Assembly (NCBI RefSeq): GCF_014207985.1
Contig: NZ_JACHMI010000001.1
Span: 6,617,001 to 6,681,000, forward strand
Source of the DNA: Nonomuraea rubra
GTDB taxonomy: Bacteria > Actinomycetota > Actinomycetes > Streptosporangiales > Streptosporangiaceae
Length of the DNA stretch: 64,000 nt
Direction: 5' to 3'
Part shown: piece by piece, positions 51,247 through 60,261 of the stretch
How the letters are laid out: each line of letters starts with the position of its first letter
How positions within the stretch are numbered: the first letter of the stretch is position 1
Notes under the pieces: model-generated
Database searches by the model: none
The model's input: the letters and a program-made list of their open reading frames with translations, nothing else
Told to the model about the DNA's origin: nothing
Made by a program: the position numbers and the translations under genes

Positions 51247-52662
51247 ATGCGGTATCCACAGCGAACAGGACGATTGTCCGTTCCCGGTCGAAAGGTGCGG
51301 CTGGCGACGGTGGCCATGTTAGTGGCCACGACCGTGGCGGCTTGCGGCGGCCAGGACGGCAGCGCCCCCAAGGCACCGGCGACCATCCCGGAGCTCACCA
51401 AGGATCCGCTGACCCTCAGCTTCATCTGGTTCGACTGGCCCCCCGCCCACGCGCTGGAAGCCTTCGCGAACGCCGAGTACACCAAGGAGCGGTCGAACGT
51501 GACCATCAAGGTCAAGACCGTGCCGAACGCGAACTGGCACGACGCGATGTTCACCCAGTTCGCCGCGCGCAAGACCGACTTCGACATCCCGATCCTGGAC
51601 TCGCAACACATCGGTGAGGCCGTGACGAACGGCAACATCCTCGACATCACCGACTTCGTCAAGAAGAACATCGACGTCAAGGCCTACAACCCGTACCTCC
51701 TGGCGGCCTACGGCCAGTTCCCCCAGGCGGAGACCGGGAAGCGCGACGAGAATGCCAGCCTGTACGGACTGCCGCTGCTCGGCGACACCTGGACGATGAT
51801 CTACCGCAAGGACCTGATCGGCGACAAGCCACCGCAGACCTGGGACGAGATGATCTCAGTCGCCGAGAAGTGCCAGGCGGACCACCCTGCCGTCAGCGGG
51901 CTGGCCTTCCACCAGGCCAACGGCTCCGACGCCGCGGCCGTGACCTACAACACGGTCAACGGCGTCTACGGCGGCAACCTCTGGGACCCCAAGACGCGCA
52001 AGATCGACGGCGTCCTCAACGACACTGCAGGCCAGGAGGCGATGGACGTCCTGGTCAACAAGATGAAGCCGCTGACCGCCAAGGGCTCCGGCAACTGGTT
52101 CATCGACGAGGTGAACGCGGCGGTGGCCCAGGGCAAGGCCTGCATCGCGTTCAACTGGATCGCCGCGAGCGGCGGCCTGCTCGACCCGAAGCAGTCGACG
52201 CTCGGCACCACGCGGGAGCAGATTCTCGACAAGCTGGGCTTTGCCACCCTGCCGAGCCAGAAGACGAACCTGGTGCCTCTCGGCGGCATGGGGATGCACG
52301 TGTCGGCCTACTCCCCCACGGCGAACCAGGCCGAGGCCCTGAACTTCATGAAGTGGTTCGAGCAGGCCGACATCCAGAAGAAGTGGGCCGCGGCCGGTGG
52401 CGTGCCGTCACGTACGGACGCCCTGGAGTCGCCCGAGTTCCTCAATGCCCAGCCGTTCAACCAGGTGTACACCGACTCGGTTCCGCGGATGCGGGACATG
52501 TGGAACGTGCCCGAGTACGCGCGCCTCGTCGACATCGAGAACACCAACGTGAACGCGGCTCTCAACGGCGCGAAGACGCCGAAGGACGCGCTCGACGACA
52601 TCGCCAAGGAGCAGCAGGGCGTGCTCAACGCCAGCAGCCGCAAGGGCGGCGGCGGACTGTGA
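51247..52662 (+). CDS. ABC transporter substrate-binding lipoprotein
   Basis: A 471-residue family-1 solute-binding protein. The signal ends in the lipobox VAAC with Cys33. The mature part begins with a GGQDGSAPKA linker, then FIWFDWPPAHALEAFANAEY. It continues GLPLLGDTWTMIYRKDLIGD KPP-type and FNWIAASGGLLDPK. IWFDWPP-x-HALE wording differs from typical maltose or glycerol-phosphate binders. With the downstream dehydrogenases it suggests a polyol or sugar alcohol, an inference. It heads a six-gene operon with overlaps throughout. Confidence 0.9.
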   Translation: MRYPQRTGRLSVPGRKVRLATVAMLVATTVAACGGQDGSAPKAPATIPELTKDPLTLSFIWFDWPPAHALEAFANAEYTKERSNVTIKVKTVPNANWHDAMFTQFAARKTDFDIPILDSQHIGEAVTNGNILDITDFVKKNIDVKAYNPYLLAAYGQFPQAETGKRDENASLYGLPLLGDTWTMIYRKDLIGDKPPQTWDEMISVAEKCQADHPAVSGLAFHQANGSDAAAVTYNTVNGVYGGNLWDPKTRKIDGVLNDTAGQEAMDVLVNKMKPLTAKGSGNWFIDEVNAAVAQGKACIAFNWIAASGGLLDPKQSTLGTTREQILDKLGFATLPSQKTNLVPLGGMGMHVSAYSPTANQAEALNFMKWFEQADIQKKWAAAGGVPSRTDALESPEFLNAQPFNQVYTDSVPRMRDMWNVPEYARLVDIENTNVNAALNGAKTPKDALDDIAKEQQGVLNASSRKGGGGL

Positions 52663-53609
52663 GTGACTCCGCCCCTCTGACGACCGGCCACCCCGGGCAG
52701 GTGGCGTCCGCGACGCCGCCTGCGCCGGCTCGGTCCCGCCGCCTGAGCGACCGCGGGCTCGCCGTGGCCTTCACCTCCCCGGCGCTGCTGCTGTTGCTCA
52801 CCATGTCGGTGTTCCCGTTGCTGTGGGCGTTGTACCTGTCCTTCACCGACTACTCGGCCACTCGCGGGGGGCCCGCCCAGTTCCTCTGGTTCGAGAACTA
52901 CACCGCCATCCTGACGTCGCCGCAGGTCCACCAGAGGGCCCTGACGACGTTGATCTACGTGTTCGGCGCGGTCGCCCTGCAGACCGTGCTCGGTTTCGCC
53001 ATCGCCTACCTGATCTCACGGCGCACGCACGGGCGAGGACTGCTGACCACTCTGTTCCTGGTTCCGATGATGCTGTCGCCGGTCGTGGTCGGGCTGTTCT
53101 GGCGATTCATGCTCGACGCGCAGTTCGGCGTGATCAACAGCATGCTCGGCTCGCTCGGCCTGGGGCAGGTGGAGTGGCTCACCCGGCAGCGAACGGCACT
53201 GATTTCCCTGATCCTGGTCGACACCTGGCAATGGACGCCGTTCATCATGCTCATCGCACTCGCGGGCCTTACCGCGGTTCCCAAGTACCTGTACGAGGCC
53301 GCCTCGATCGATCGGGCGTCCGAGTGGTTCCAGTTCCGCACCATCACCCTTCCGCTGGTGTGGCCGCTGCTCCTCATCGCCGTGTTGTTCAGGGCCATCG
53401 AGGCCTTCCGGCTGTTCGACCTCGTCTACATCCTCACCAGCGGAGGTCCGGGGGTCTCCACCGAGACGTTGTCGTTCCACGTCTACAAGGTCGCGTTCCT
53501 GGGCTTCAACACCGGAACCGCCTCGGCGTACGGGATCCTCATGATCCTCGTCGTCATCGTCCTGACGCAGCTCTACCTGCGCTACTTGAACAAGCTCAAG
53601 GAGGACTGA
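52659..53609 (+). CDS. ABC sugar transporter permease 1
   Basis: A 316-residue inner-membrane permease of the MalF/UgpA type. GTG 52659 overlaps the binding-protein stop as GTGA. About six TM helices are visible, starting with SPALLLLLTMSVFPLLWALY. The EAA loop that contacts the ATPase is YEAASIDRASEWFQFRTITL (residues about 210-230). It precedes the second permease with a one-base overlap (TGATG). Confidence 0.92.
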   Translation: MSDSAPLTTGHPGQVASATPPAPARSRRLSDRGLAVAFTSPALLLLLTMSVFPLLWALYLSFTDYSATRGGPAQFLWFENYTAILTSPQVHQRALTTLIYVFGAVALQTVLGFAIAYLISRRTHGRGLLTTLFLVPMMLSPVVVGLFWRFMLDAQFGVINSMLGSLGLGQVEWLTRQRTALISLILVDTWQWTPFIMLIALAGLTAVPKYLYEAASIDRASEWFQFRTITLPLVWPLLLIAVLFRAIEAFRLFDLVYILTSGGPGVSTETLSFHVYKVAFLGFNTGTASAYGILMILVVIVLTQLYLRYLNKLKED

Positions 53610-54520
53610 TGGCCCTGTCCGTCGACGAGGCCGTGTCCACAGGTCCTGCCCGGGATCACACGCCTCCCGCGCGCCGCTTCGGCGGCCGGGGCCGCTCCGT
53701 GCTGGAGGTCGCGCTGCTGGCCGTGCTGGCCGTCGTGATGCTCTTTCCGGTGCTGTGGATGATCGAGACGTCCATCAAGGAGAACCGGGACGTCTACGCC
53801 ATCCCGGCCAAGTTCTTCGACTTCAAGGTCACCATGGACCATTTCAGGGACGTGTTCGTCGCCTCCGGCGGCGGTCGTTCGACCTTGTCCGTCTCGTTCC
53901 TCAACTCCGTCGTGGTCGCCGGGGTCTCCACGGCGCTGGCCACCGTGCTGGGGGTCCCGGCGGCCTGGGCCTACTCGCGCTTCGCCGTGAAGGCGAAGAA
54001 GGACCAGCTGTTCTTCATCCTGTCCACCCGCTTCATGCCGCCCGTGGTGGTCGTGATCCCGATCTTCCTCATGTACCGCCAGGTCGGACTCATCGACACC
54101 AAGCTCGGCCTGATCCTCATCTACGCCGCGTTCAACGTCCCGTTCACGATCTGGATGATGAAGGGGTTCGTCGACGAGGTGCCCGCAGAGTACGAGGACG
54201 CCGCCATGCTCGACGGCTACACCCGCTTGCAGGCGTTCTGGCGGTTCACCCTTCCCCTGCTCCTGCCCGGCATCGCCGCGACGGCGGTCTTCGCACTCAT
54301 CTTCTCGTGGAACGAGTTCGTGTTCGCCATTTTCCTCACCTCCAGCGACGACGTGCGCACGGCCCCACCTGCCATCGCCGGCCTCATCGGCGGAACCACT
54401 GTGGACTGGGGTCTCGTGGCCGCCGCCTCCGTGGTGTTCGCCCTGCCGGTGCTCGTCTTCGCCTACCTGGTGCGCAAGCACCTCGTCGCCGGTGTGACGC
54501 TCGGGGCGGTGCGACGCTGA
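53609..54520 (+). CDS. ABC sugar transporter permease 2
   Basis: A 303-residue MalG/UgpE-type permease. The basic N-terminus precedes TM1 (VALLAVLAVVMLFPVLWMI). It then carries AIPAKFFDFKVTMDHF, the TM helices VPFTIWMMKGF and VFALIFSWNEFVFAIFLT, and the EAA loop YEDAAMLDGYTRLQAFWRFT. It overlaps the genes on both sides by one base (TGATG), giving tight translational coupling. Confidence 0.92.
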   Translation: MALSVDEAVSTGPARDHTPPARRFGGRGRSVLEVALLAVLAVVMLFPVLWMIETSIKENRDVYAIPAKFFDFKVTMDHFRDVFVASGGGRSTLSVSFLNSVVVAGVSTALATVLGVPAAWAYSRFAVKAKKDQLFFILSTRFMPPVVVVIPIFLMYRQVGLIDTKLGLILIYAAFNVPFTIWMMKGFVDEVPAEYEDAAMLDGYTRLQAFWRFTLPLLLPGIAATAVFALIFSWNEFVFAIFLTSSDDVRTAPPAIAGLIGGTTVDWGLVAAASVVFALPVLVFAYLVRKHLVAGVTLGAVRR

Positions 54521-55587
54521 TGGCGGGCATCGAGGTGACCGCCCTGCACAAGCGCTACCCGGACGGGACGGTCGCAGTGGATCAGGTGGACCTGTCCATC
54601 GGCGACGGCGAGCTGTTCGTGATGCTCGGCCCTTCGGGTTGCGGCAAGACGACCACGCTGCGGGCCATTGCCGGCCTGGAGAGGCAGACGACGGGCGACA
54701 TCCGCATCGGCGACACGCTGGTCAACGACCTGCCGCCCGCCGAGCGCGACATCGCCATGGTGTTCCAGTTCTACGCTCTCTACCCGCATCTGAGAACGCG
54801 CGACAACCTGGCGTTCCCCCTGCGGGCCGAGGGACTGCCCAAGGCGGAGGTGCGCGAGCGGGTCGAGGAGGCCGCGCGGCTGATGCGGCTCGGCCCGCTC
54901 CTGGACCGGCGACCGCGCCGGCTGTCCGGCGGGGAGCAGCAGCGCGTCGCGCTCGCTCGCGCCCTGGTGCGACGACCGCGCGCCTTCCTCATGGACGAAC
55001 CTCTCACCAATCTGGACGCGGAGCTGAGGGCGGACATGCGCACGGAGATCAAACACCTGCAGGGGGAAGTGGGGACGACGATGGTCTACGTCACCCACGA
55101 CCAGGTCGAGGCGATGTCGCTCGGTCACAGGATCGCCATCCTCAACAAGGGCCGCGTCGAGCAGATCGGCACGCCGCTGGAGGTCTACGACCGTCCGGCG
55201 AGTCTTTTCTGCGCCGCGTTCATCGGCTCCCCGCCGATGAACCTGATCGAGGTGGAGGTGGCCGACGGGAAGCTGCGCGGTCAGGGCGGACTGGCCCTCA
55301 CGCCACCGCCTGGCCTGCCGCGCGACCGCCGCCTGGTCGCAGGCGTCCGGCCGGAGGCGCTGGAAGTCACAGAACCAGAGGCGGAAGGTTCGGTCCCGGC
55401 CCGCGTGGTCTCGGCGGAGTGGCTGGGCGACGAGATCATCTACGTGGTCGACCACGGCGGCCGGCGCGACGTACGGGTCCGGATGCCACCGACTGTCCGT
55501 TTCGCCGCTGACGCACCGGTCGGGCTGCGGCACACCGGCGGGACCCCGGCGGTCTACGACGTGAGCACGGAAGAACTGGTGGCCTGA
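54520..55587 (+). CDS. ABC transporter ATPase 1 (MalK/UgpC type)
   Basis: A 355-residue ATPase. Walker A is LGPSGCGKTT (about residues 36-45), Q-loop MVFQFYALYPH, signature LSGGEQQRVALARAL, Walker B AFLMDEPLTNLD and switch His in YVTHDQVEAMSLG. All are intact. The C-terminal OB-fold regulatory domain follows (GSPPMNLIEVEVADGKLRG). A second, distinct ATPase gene follows by a one-base overlap. Two ATPase genes per importer recall the rhizobial GlpST glycerol system. Confidence 0.92.
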   Translation: MAGIEVTALHKRYPDGTVAVDQVDLSIGDGELFVMLGPSGCGKTTTLRAIAGLERQTTGDIRIGDTLVNDLPPAERDIAMVFQFYALYPHLRTRDNLAFPLRAEGLPKAEVRERVEEAARLMRLGPLLDRRPRRLSGGEQQRVALARALVRRPRAFLMDEPLTNLDAELRADMRTEIKHLQGEVGTTMVYVTHDQVEAMSLGHRIAILNKGRVEQIGTPLEVYDRPASLFCAAFIGSPPMNLIEVEVADGKLRGQGGLALTPPPGLPRDRRLVAGVRPEALEVTEPEAEGSVPARVVSAEWLGDEIIYVVDHGGRRDVRVRMPPTVRFAADAPVGLRHTGGTPAVYDVSTEELVA

Positions 55588-56663
55588 TGGGAACCGTGGC
55601 AGTGCACGGGCTGCGCAAGTCCTTCGGCAAAGTCCAGGCCCTGGACGGGGTGACGCTGGACGTACCGGACGGATCGTTCTTCGTCGTGCTCGGACCCTCC
55701 GGGGCAGGCAAGACGACGACCCTGCGAGCGATCGCCGGCCTTGAGAAGCTTGACGCCGGGTCGGTGCATCTGGACGGGAGGGACGCGACCGGTGACGCCC
55801 CGGCCGCACGCGACCTGGCCATGGTCTTCCAGAACTACGCCCTCTACCCGCGACACACGGCGTACGAGAACATCGCTTCGCCGCTGCGGGCACGCCGCTG
55901 CGCTTCGAGCGAGATCGCCGCTGCCGTCGAGCAGATGGCGCGCCTGCTGCACATCGAACGTCTGCTGCAGCGCCGTCCGGCGCAGTTGTCGGGCGGTGAG
56001 ATGCAGCGTGTCGCCCTGGCCCGGGCGCTGGTCCGTCGCCCACGCGCGTTCCTCATGGACGAGCCGCTGACGAACCTCGACCTCAAGCTCCGCGTCGAGA
56101 TGCGCACCGAGCTCACCCGCATCCACCGGAGCCTCGGAGCAACCTTCGTCTACGTGACCAATGACCAGGTCGAGGCCCTGTCCATGGCCGACCAGGTCGC
56201 GGTGCTCAAGGAGGGGAAGGTGCAACAGGTCGGAACGCCGGCCGAGGTGTACGAGCGTCCGGCCAACCAGTGGGTCGCGGGATTCGTCGGGAGCCCGCCG
56301 ATCAGCCTGCTCGCCTGCCACGCCGAGGGAGATCGCCTGGTCGGGGCGGAAGGCTGGACGCTGCCGCGGCCCCGCTGGACCACGGCTGAGGACGGCCGTC
56401 CGCTGCTGCTGGGCCTGCGCGCGGAGGACCTGTCGGTCGAGCGGCGTGGGGATGCGTCGTTGCCGGGTGAGCTCTACGGCCTTGAGCCGCTCGGTGACCG
56501 AACGGTGGTCGACGTCCGGGTGGGGACGCAGATCCTCAAGGTCAAGGCACGAACCACCGTTACCGGCACGCCGGGCGAGCGACTGCAGGTCACGGTCGAC
56601 CTGGACCGCGCGCACCTGTTCGATGCGGGCACCGGGCTGGCGCTGTCCGAGACCGCGAGATGA
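55587..56663 (+). CDS. ABC transporter ATPase 2 with an altered switch region
   Basis: A 358-residue ATPase of the same subfamily as its neighbour. Walker A LGPSGAGKTT, Q-loop MVFQNYALYP, signature LSGGEMQRVALARAL and Walker B AFLMDEPLTNLDLKL are intact. The switch His is replaced: YVTNDQVEALSMAD has Asn where ATPase 1 has His. A C-terminal regulatory domain follows (GSPPISLLACHAEGDRLVGA). The pair probably forms a heterodimer with one weakened ATP site. The stop is 48 bp before the aldehyde dehydrogenase start. Confidence 0.9.
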   Translation: MGTVAVHGLRKSFGKVQALDGVTLDVPDGSFFVVLGPSGAGKTTTLRAIAGLEKLDAGSVHLDGRDATGDAPAARDLAMVFQNYALYPRHTAYENIASPLRARRCASSEIAAAVEQMARLLHIERLLQRRPAQLSGGEMQRVALARALVRRPRAFLMDEPLTNLDLKLRVEMRTELTRIHRSLGATFVYVTNDQVEALSMADQVAVLKEGKVQQVGTPAEVYERPANQWVAGFVGSPPISLLACHAEGDRLVGAEGWTLPRPRWTTAEDGRPLLLGLRAEDLSVERRGDASLPGELYGLEPLGDRTVVDVRVGTQILKVKARTTVTGTPGERLQVTVDLDRAHLFDAGTGLALSETAR

Positions 56664-56711
56664 CCGCGCAGGGCGGCGACGTCAACCTGCGCCCGTACAG
56701 GAGGCGACGCA

Positions 56712-58172
56712 ATGAGCGAACCGATGAACGTCCTGGCCCCCGAGCACCGGCGGCTCCGGATCGGCGATGCCTGGCGCGACGCCGCCGGCGGAGCCACCTT
56801 CGCCGTCGAGGACCCGGCCACCGGCAAGACCATCGCCGAGGTGGCGGACGCCGACGTCGTTGACGGGCTCGCCGCTCTGGACGCGGCGAGCAAGGCCATG
56901 GCGGAGTGGGCGGCGACCCCGCCGCGGAAACGGTCCGAGCTGTTGACCGCGACGTACCGGGCACTGACCGGGCGATCCGAGGAGGTCGCCCGGCTGATAA
57001 CGCTCGAGATGGGCAAGCCGCTCGCGGAGGCCCGGGGAGAGGTGGCCTACGGCGCCGAGTTCTTCCGCTGGTTCGCCGAGGAGGCGGTGCGCGTCGAGGG
57101 GCGCTACAACACCGCTCCCGCTGGTGGATACCGCATCCTCACCGTGCCGAGGCCGGTCGGGCCGTGCGTCTTCGTGACGCCCTGGAACTTCCCGCTGGCC
57201 ATGGGTGCCCGAAAGATCGCTCCCGCGCTGGCGGCGGGCTGCACGACGATCACCAAGCCGGCAGCCCAGACGCCACTCACCATGCTGTTCCTGGCCCGCA
57301 TCATGGAGGAGGCCGGCGTTCCCCCGGGCGTCGTCAACGTCGTGACGACCACGCGTGCCGGCGAGGTGGTCTCAGCGCTGCTGGCCGACCGTCGGACCCG
57401 CAAGCTTTCGTTCACCGGGTCGACCGAGGTCGGGCGCGTGCTGCTCCGGCAGGCGGCGGACAACGTGCTGCGCACCTCCATGGAACTGGGCGGCAACGCG
57501 GCCCTGATCGTGTGTGCCGACGCGGACCTGGACGTCGCGCTCGACGGTGCCATGGTGGCCAAGATGCGCAACATCGGGGAGTCCTGCATCGCGGCCAACC
57601 GGATCTACGTCGAGGAGCCGGTGCGCGAGGAGTTCACGGCGCGCTTCGCCAAGCGGATGGGCGCGCTCTCGGTGGGCCATGGTCTCGACGACGGCGTGGA
57701 CGTCGGGGCGTTGATCGACGAGGCCGCGGTCACCAAGCTCGACGAGCTCGTCGCCGACGCGGTCGATCGCGGAGCCCGGGTCCTGGTGGGCGGCGAGCGT
57801 CCGGATGGGCCGGGCCACTTCTACCCGCCCACGGTCCTCGTCGACGTGCCCGAAGACGCGCGGATGCTGGAGGAGGAGATCTTCGGCCCGGTGGCCCCGA
57901 TCATCTCGTTCACGTCCGACGACGAGGTGATGGCGAAGGCCAACGACACCGAGCACGGCCTGGCCGGATACGTCTTCACCCGCGACCTCCAGCGGGCGCT
58001 CCGGTTCGCCGAGGGGCTGGAGACGGGGATGCTCGGCATCAACCGTGGCCTGATCTCGGACCCGTCAGCTCCGTTCGGAGGCGTGAAGCAGTCCGGGATC
58101 GGCAAGGAGGGGTCGCACGAGGGCATCCTTGAGTACCTCGACGTCACCTACGCGGCGATCGACCTACCGTGA
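56712..58172 (+). CDS. NAD(P)-dependent aldehyde dehydrogenase (succinate-semialdehyde type)
   Basis: A 486-residue ALDH. Cofactor and catalytic motifs are VTPWNFPLAMGARKIAPALA with Lys in TKPAAQTPL, FTGSTEVG, the general-base Glu in MELGGNAALI and the nucleophile Cys in NIGESCIAANR. EEEIFGPVAPI and PFGGVKQSGIGKEG complete it. Overall similarity is to the GabD/SSADH group. AGGAGGCGACG precedes the ATG. In this operon it likely oxidises the aldehyde formed by the downstream alcohol dehydrogenase. Confidence 0.92.
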   Translation: MSEPMNVLAPEHRRLRIGDAWRDAAGGATFAVEDPATGKTIAEVADADVVDGLAALDAASKAMAEWAATPPRKRSELLTATYRALTGRSEEVARLITLEMGKPLAEARGEVAYGAEFFRWFAEEAVRVEGRYNTAPAGGYRILTVPRPVGPCVFVTPWNFPLAMGARKIAPALAAGCTTITKPAAQTPLTMLFLARIMEEAGVPPGVVNVVTTTRAGEVVSALLADRRTRKLSFTGSTEVGRVLLRQAADNVLRTSMELGGNAALIVCADADLDVALDGAMVAKMRNIGESCIAANRIYVEEPVREEFTARFAKRMGALSVGHGLDDGVDVGALIDEAAVTKLDELVADAVDRGARVLVGGERPDGPGHFYPPTVLVDVPEDARMLEEEIFGPVAPIISFTSDDEVMAKANDTEHGLAGYVFTRDLQRALRFAEGLETGMLGINRGLISDPSAPFGGVKQSGIGKEGSHEGILEYLDVTYAAIDLP

Positions 58173-58232
58173 CCGGCCTGCTGCTCCGGATGTCCGCCGA
58201 GGATCAACGCGCCCTGTGCGCACATGACCCGA

Positions 58233-58255
58233 CCGGCCCCCACCCGCGGGGCCGG
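58233..58255. terminator. Perfect 8-bp GC hairpin between ALDH and alcohol dehydrogenase genes
   Basis: CCGGCCCC (58233-58240) and GGGGCCGG (58248-58255) around CACCCGC, in the 250-bp intergenic gap. It may partly uncouple the last operon gene. Confidence 0.45.
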
Positions 58256-58422
58256 CCCCGGGCCATGGCCGGCACGGATCCGCCGGCACCCGGGGACGCC
58301 GACTCCGCCGGTGCGCGCGCCTGCGCCACCCGGCAGCCGACCTCGCCGACGCCGTCCCGGTCTCGCAGGTGACCTGGACGTCCGCCAGCACATCACCGCC
58401 GACGTTCCAGAGAGGCACTGAC

Positions 58423-59730
58423 ATGCTTGAGACCGTCCGCGGACCACGCCAGCTGATAGTGGGCGAAGGGGTCGCGCAGAACATCCCACGAGTGGTGGCC
58501 GAGTGTGGCTCGCGAGTCCTCATCGTGACCGACCGGGTTCTTCTGGGGCAGCCGGGCGTGGCCGGGATCGTGGCCGCCGTGCGGGAGAAGGTCGAAGCCG
58601 TCGGGGTGTTCGCCGACGCGACTCCGGACGTGCCACTCACCGATGTCGCCCTGGCCGTCTCGGTCGCCGCAGAGGTGGGCGCCGACGTCATCCTCGCCAT
58701 CGGGGGTGGCACGGTGATCGACCTCGCCAAGATCGTCGGCGTCATCCGGTGCCACGGTGGGACGCCGCGCGACTTCTACGGGGAGTCGAAGGTGCCGGGG
58801 CCGACGATGCCTCTGGTCGCGGTCCCGACGACGTCAGGCACCGGCTCCGAGCTCACGCCCGTCTCGGTGTTGACCGACCCGGACCGCGAGCTGAAGGTGG
58901 GGGTCTCCAGCGTGCACATCGTGCCCGACTTCGCCATCGTCGACCCCGAGCTCACCTACTCCTGCCCCGCGACCGTCACTGCCCACTCCGGCATCGACGC
59001 GTTCTGTCACGCGGTGGAGAGCTACACCGCGCGACCCAGGGCCCACGGACCGCGCGACCCGGTGGAGCAGGTCTTCCTCGGCCGCAACCCGATCACCGAT
59101 CACTACGCGCTCCTGGCCGCGGAGCGCATCGCCCGCAGCTTGCCCCAGGTCGTCAGGGACGGAGGCGACAAGGACGCGCGCGCGGACATGTCCTATGGGT
59201 CCATGCTGGCCGGGCTCGCATTTTCCCACGCAGGCAACGCGGCTCCGCACGCTCTCCAGTACCCCATCGGCGCAGCCACCCACACACCGCACGGCCTGGG
59301 CGTCGGGCTGCTGCTGCCCTACGCGCTGGACGCGGCCAGGGATGCCATCGGCGACCGGTTGGCCGTCCTCGCCGCGGCGTGCGGGCTCGACGTGACCGGC
59401 GCCTCGGACGCCGAGGCCGCGGATGCGTTCCTCACCTGGCTCGACGGGCTCCTTGCCGACATCGGCATCCCTGCCACCTTGGCGGACATCGGCGTGGCAC
59501 GCGCCGACCTCCCGCGCTTCGCGGAGATGGCCAGTGGCGTCACCCGCTTGATCCAGAACCATCCAGGCCCGACCGACACCGCCAGCCTGACCGCGATCCT
59601 CGAAGCGGCCTGGATCGGGGACCGGACCCGACACGTCCTGACTCAAGGAGCAGAGATGGTGACGGGAGTCGCCCGTTCCCAGGCCTGGCGCACGGCTGCG
59701 CGCCCACCAGGCCGGCCATCGGAGGGGTGA
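58423..59730 (+). CDS. Iron-type alcohol dehydrogenase
   Basis: A 435-residue group III (iron-containing) alcohol dehydrogenase. The NAD site is LAIGGGTVIDLAKIVG, then PTTSGTGSELTPVSVL. Metal ligands are in the Asp/His segment VTAHSGIDAFCHAVESYTA and in HALQYPIGAATHTPHGLGVG. It has an additional C-terminal stretch ARPPGRPSEG that is low-complexity. The start ATG follows AGAGAGGC. It fits a two-step oxidation (alcohol to aldehyde to acid) with the ALDH. It could act on polyols such as glycerol or propanediols. Confidence 0.9.
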   Translation: MLETVRGPRQLIVGEGVAQNIPRVVAECGSRVLIVTDRVLLGQPGVAGIVAAVREKVEAVGVFADATPDVPLTDVALAVSVAAEVGADVILAIGGGTVIDLAKIVGVIRCHGGTPRDFYGESKVPGPTMPLVAVPTTSGTGSELTPVSVLTDPDRELKVGVSSVHIVPDFAIVDPELTYSCPATVTAHSGIDAFCHAVESYTARPRAHGPRDPVEQVFLGRNPITDHYALLAAERIARSLPQVVRDGGDKDARADMSYGSMLAGLAFSHAGNAAPHALQYPIGAATHTPHGLGVGLLLPYALDAARDAIGDRLAVLAAACGLDVTGASDAEAADAFLTWLDGLLADIGIPATLADIGVARADLPRFAEMASGVTRLIQNHPGPTDTASLTAILEAAWIGDRTRHVLTQGAEMVTGVARSQAWRTAARPPGRPSEG

Positions 59731-59786
59731 CGGATCCCCAGGAGACCTCGGCCAGCGCCGGGCCCACGCTCGGGCGTCCCCATCAC

Positions 59787-60180
59787 CTATTCGGGACGGA
59801 AGAGGGCGATGGCGCGGAAGACGGTCCGCATCAGCACCGTCATGACCGCGCGGCGGCAGGCCAGCTGTCCCGGCCCGGCGAGGTGCCGCCGGTCAGGCCG
59901 TGGCCGGCCATGCGCGGCACCAGCAGCCGGGCCAGCAGGTAGTGGGCGAGGTGGTTGACCGCGAACGTCAGCTCGTAGCCCTCGGCGCCGCGGGCCTCAG
60001 TGGTGGCGGTCTGCATGCCGGCGTTCAGGACCAGGATGTCGGTACGGGCGTCGCCGAGCCGCGCCGTCACCGCGCCGGCGAAGTGGCTGACGCCGGCGGG
60101 CGAGGCGAGATCGAGCGGCAGGACCTCGACACCGGTCAACAGCGTGAGCGCGGCCCGCTGGAATGGCAGCCCGCCGACGG
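59787..60180 (-). pseudogene. SDR remnant (middle part)
   Basis: The minus-strand frame reads EVLPLDLASPAGVSHFAGAV, then ILVLNAGMQTATTEARGAEG and ELTFAVNHLAHYLLARLLVP. These are the NAG and NxxxH motifs of a retinol-dehydrogenase-like SDR. The cofactor-binding start and the YxxxK part are missing. After RMAGHGLTGG the register is lost, and a C-terminal-like piece (MTVLMRTVFRAIALFRPE) follows in another frame to TAG 59787. Confidence 0.65.
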
Positions 60181-60261
60181 CTGGGAGCCCCTGTGCGCCG
60201 CCCTCGATCTCCCCGGTCCCCGACGAGCCGTTCCCCACGAGAACACCCTGTCGCCGGGTCC

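Noticed and set aside
50855..51376. N-terminal extension of the GntR protein up to 51376
   Set aside because: The upstream part overlaps the start of the binding-protein gene, has no domain and would add 170 residues to a regulator of standard length.
55587..56663. ATPase 2 as a pseudogene
   Set aside because: All motifs apart from the switch His are intact, the frame is full length and it is tightly coupled to its neighbours, so a functional variant is more likely.
56712..58172. Aldehyde dehydrogenase with missing catalytic Cys
   Set aside because: The usual GQ(T/V)C is written NIGESCIAANR, but Cys is in place followed by the normal AANR, so the enzyme looks active.
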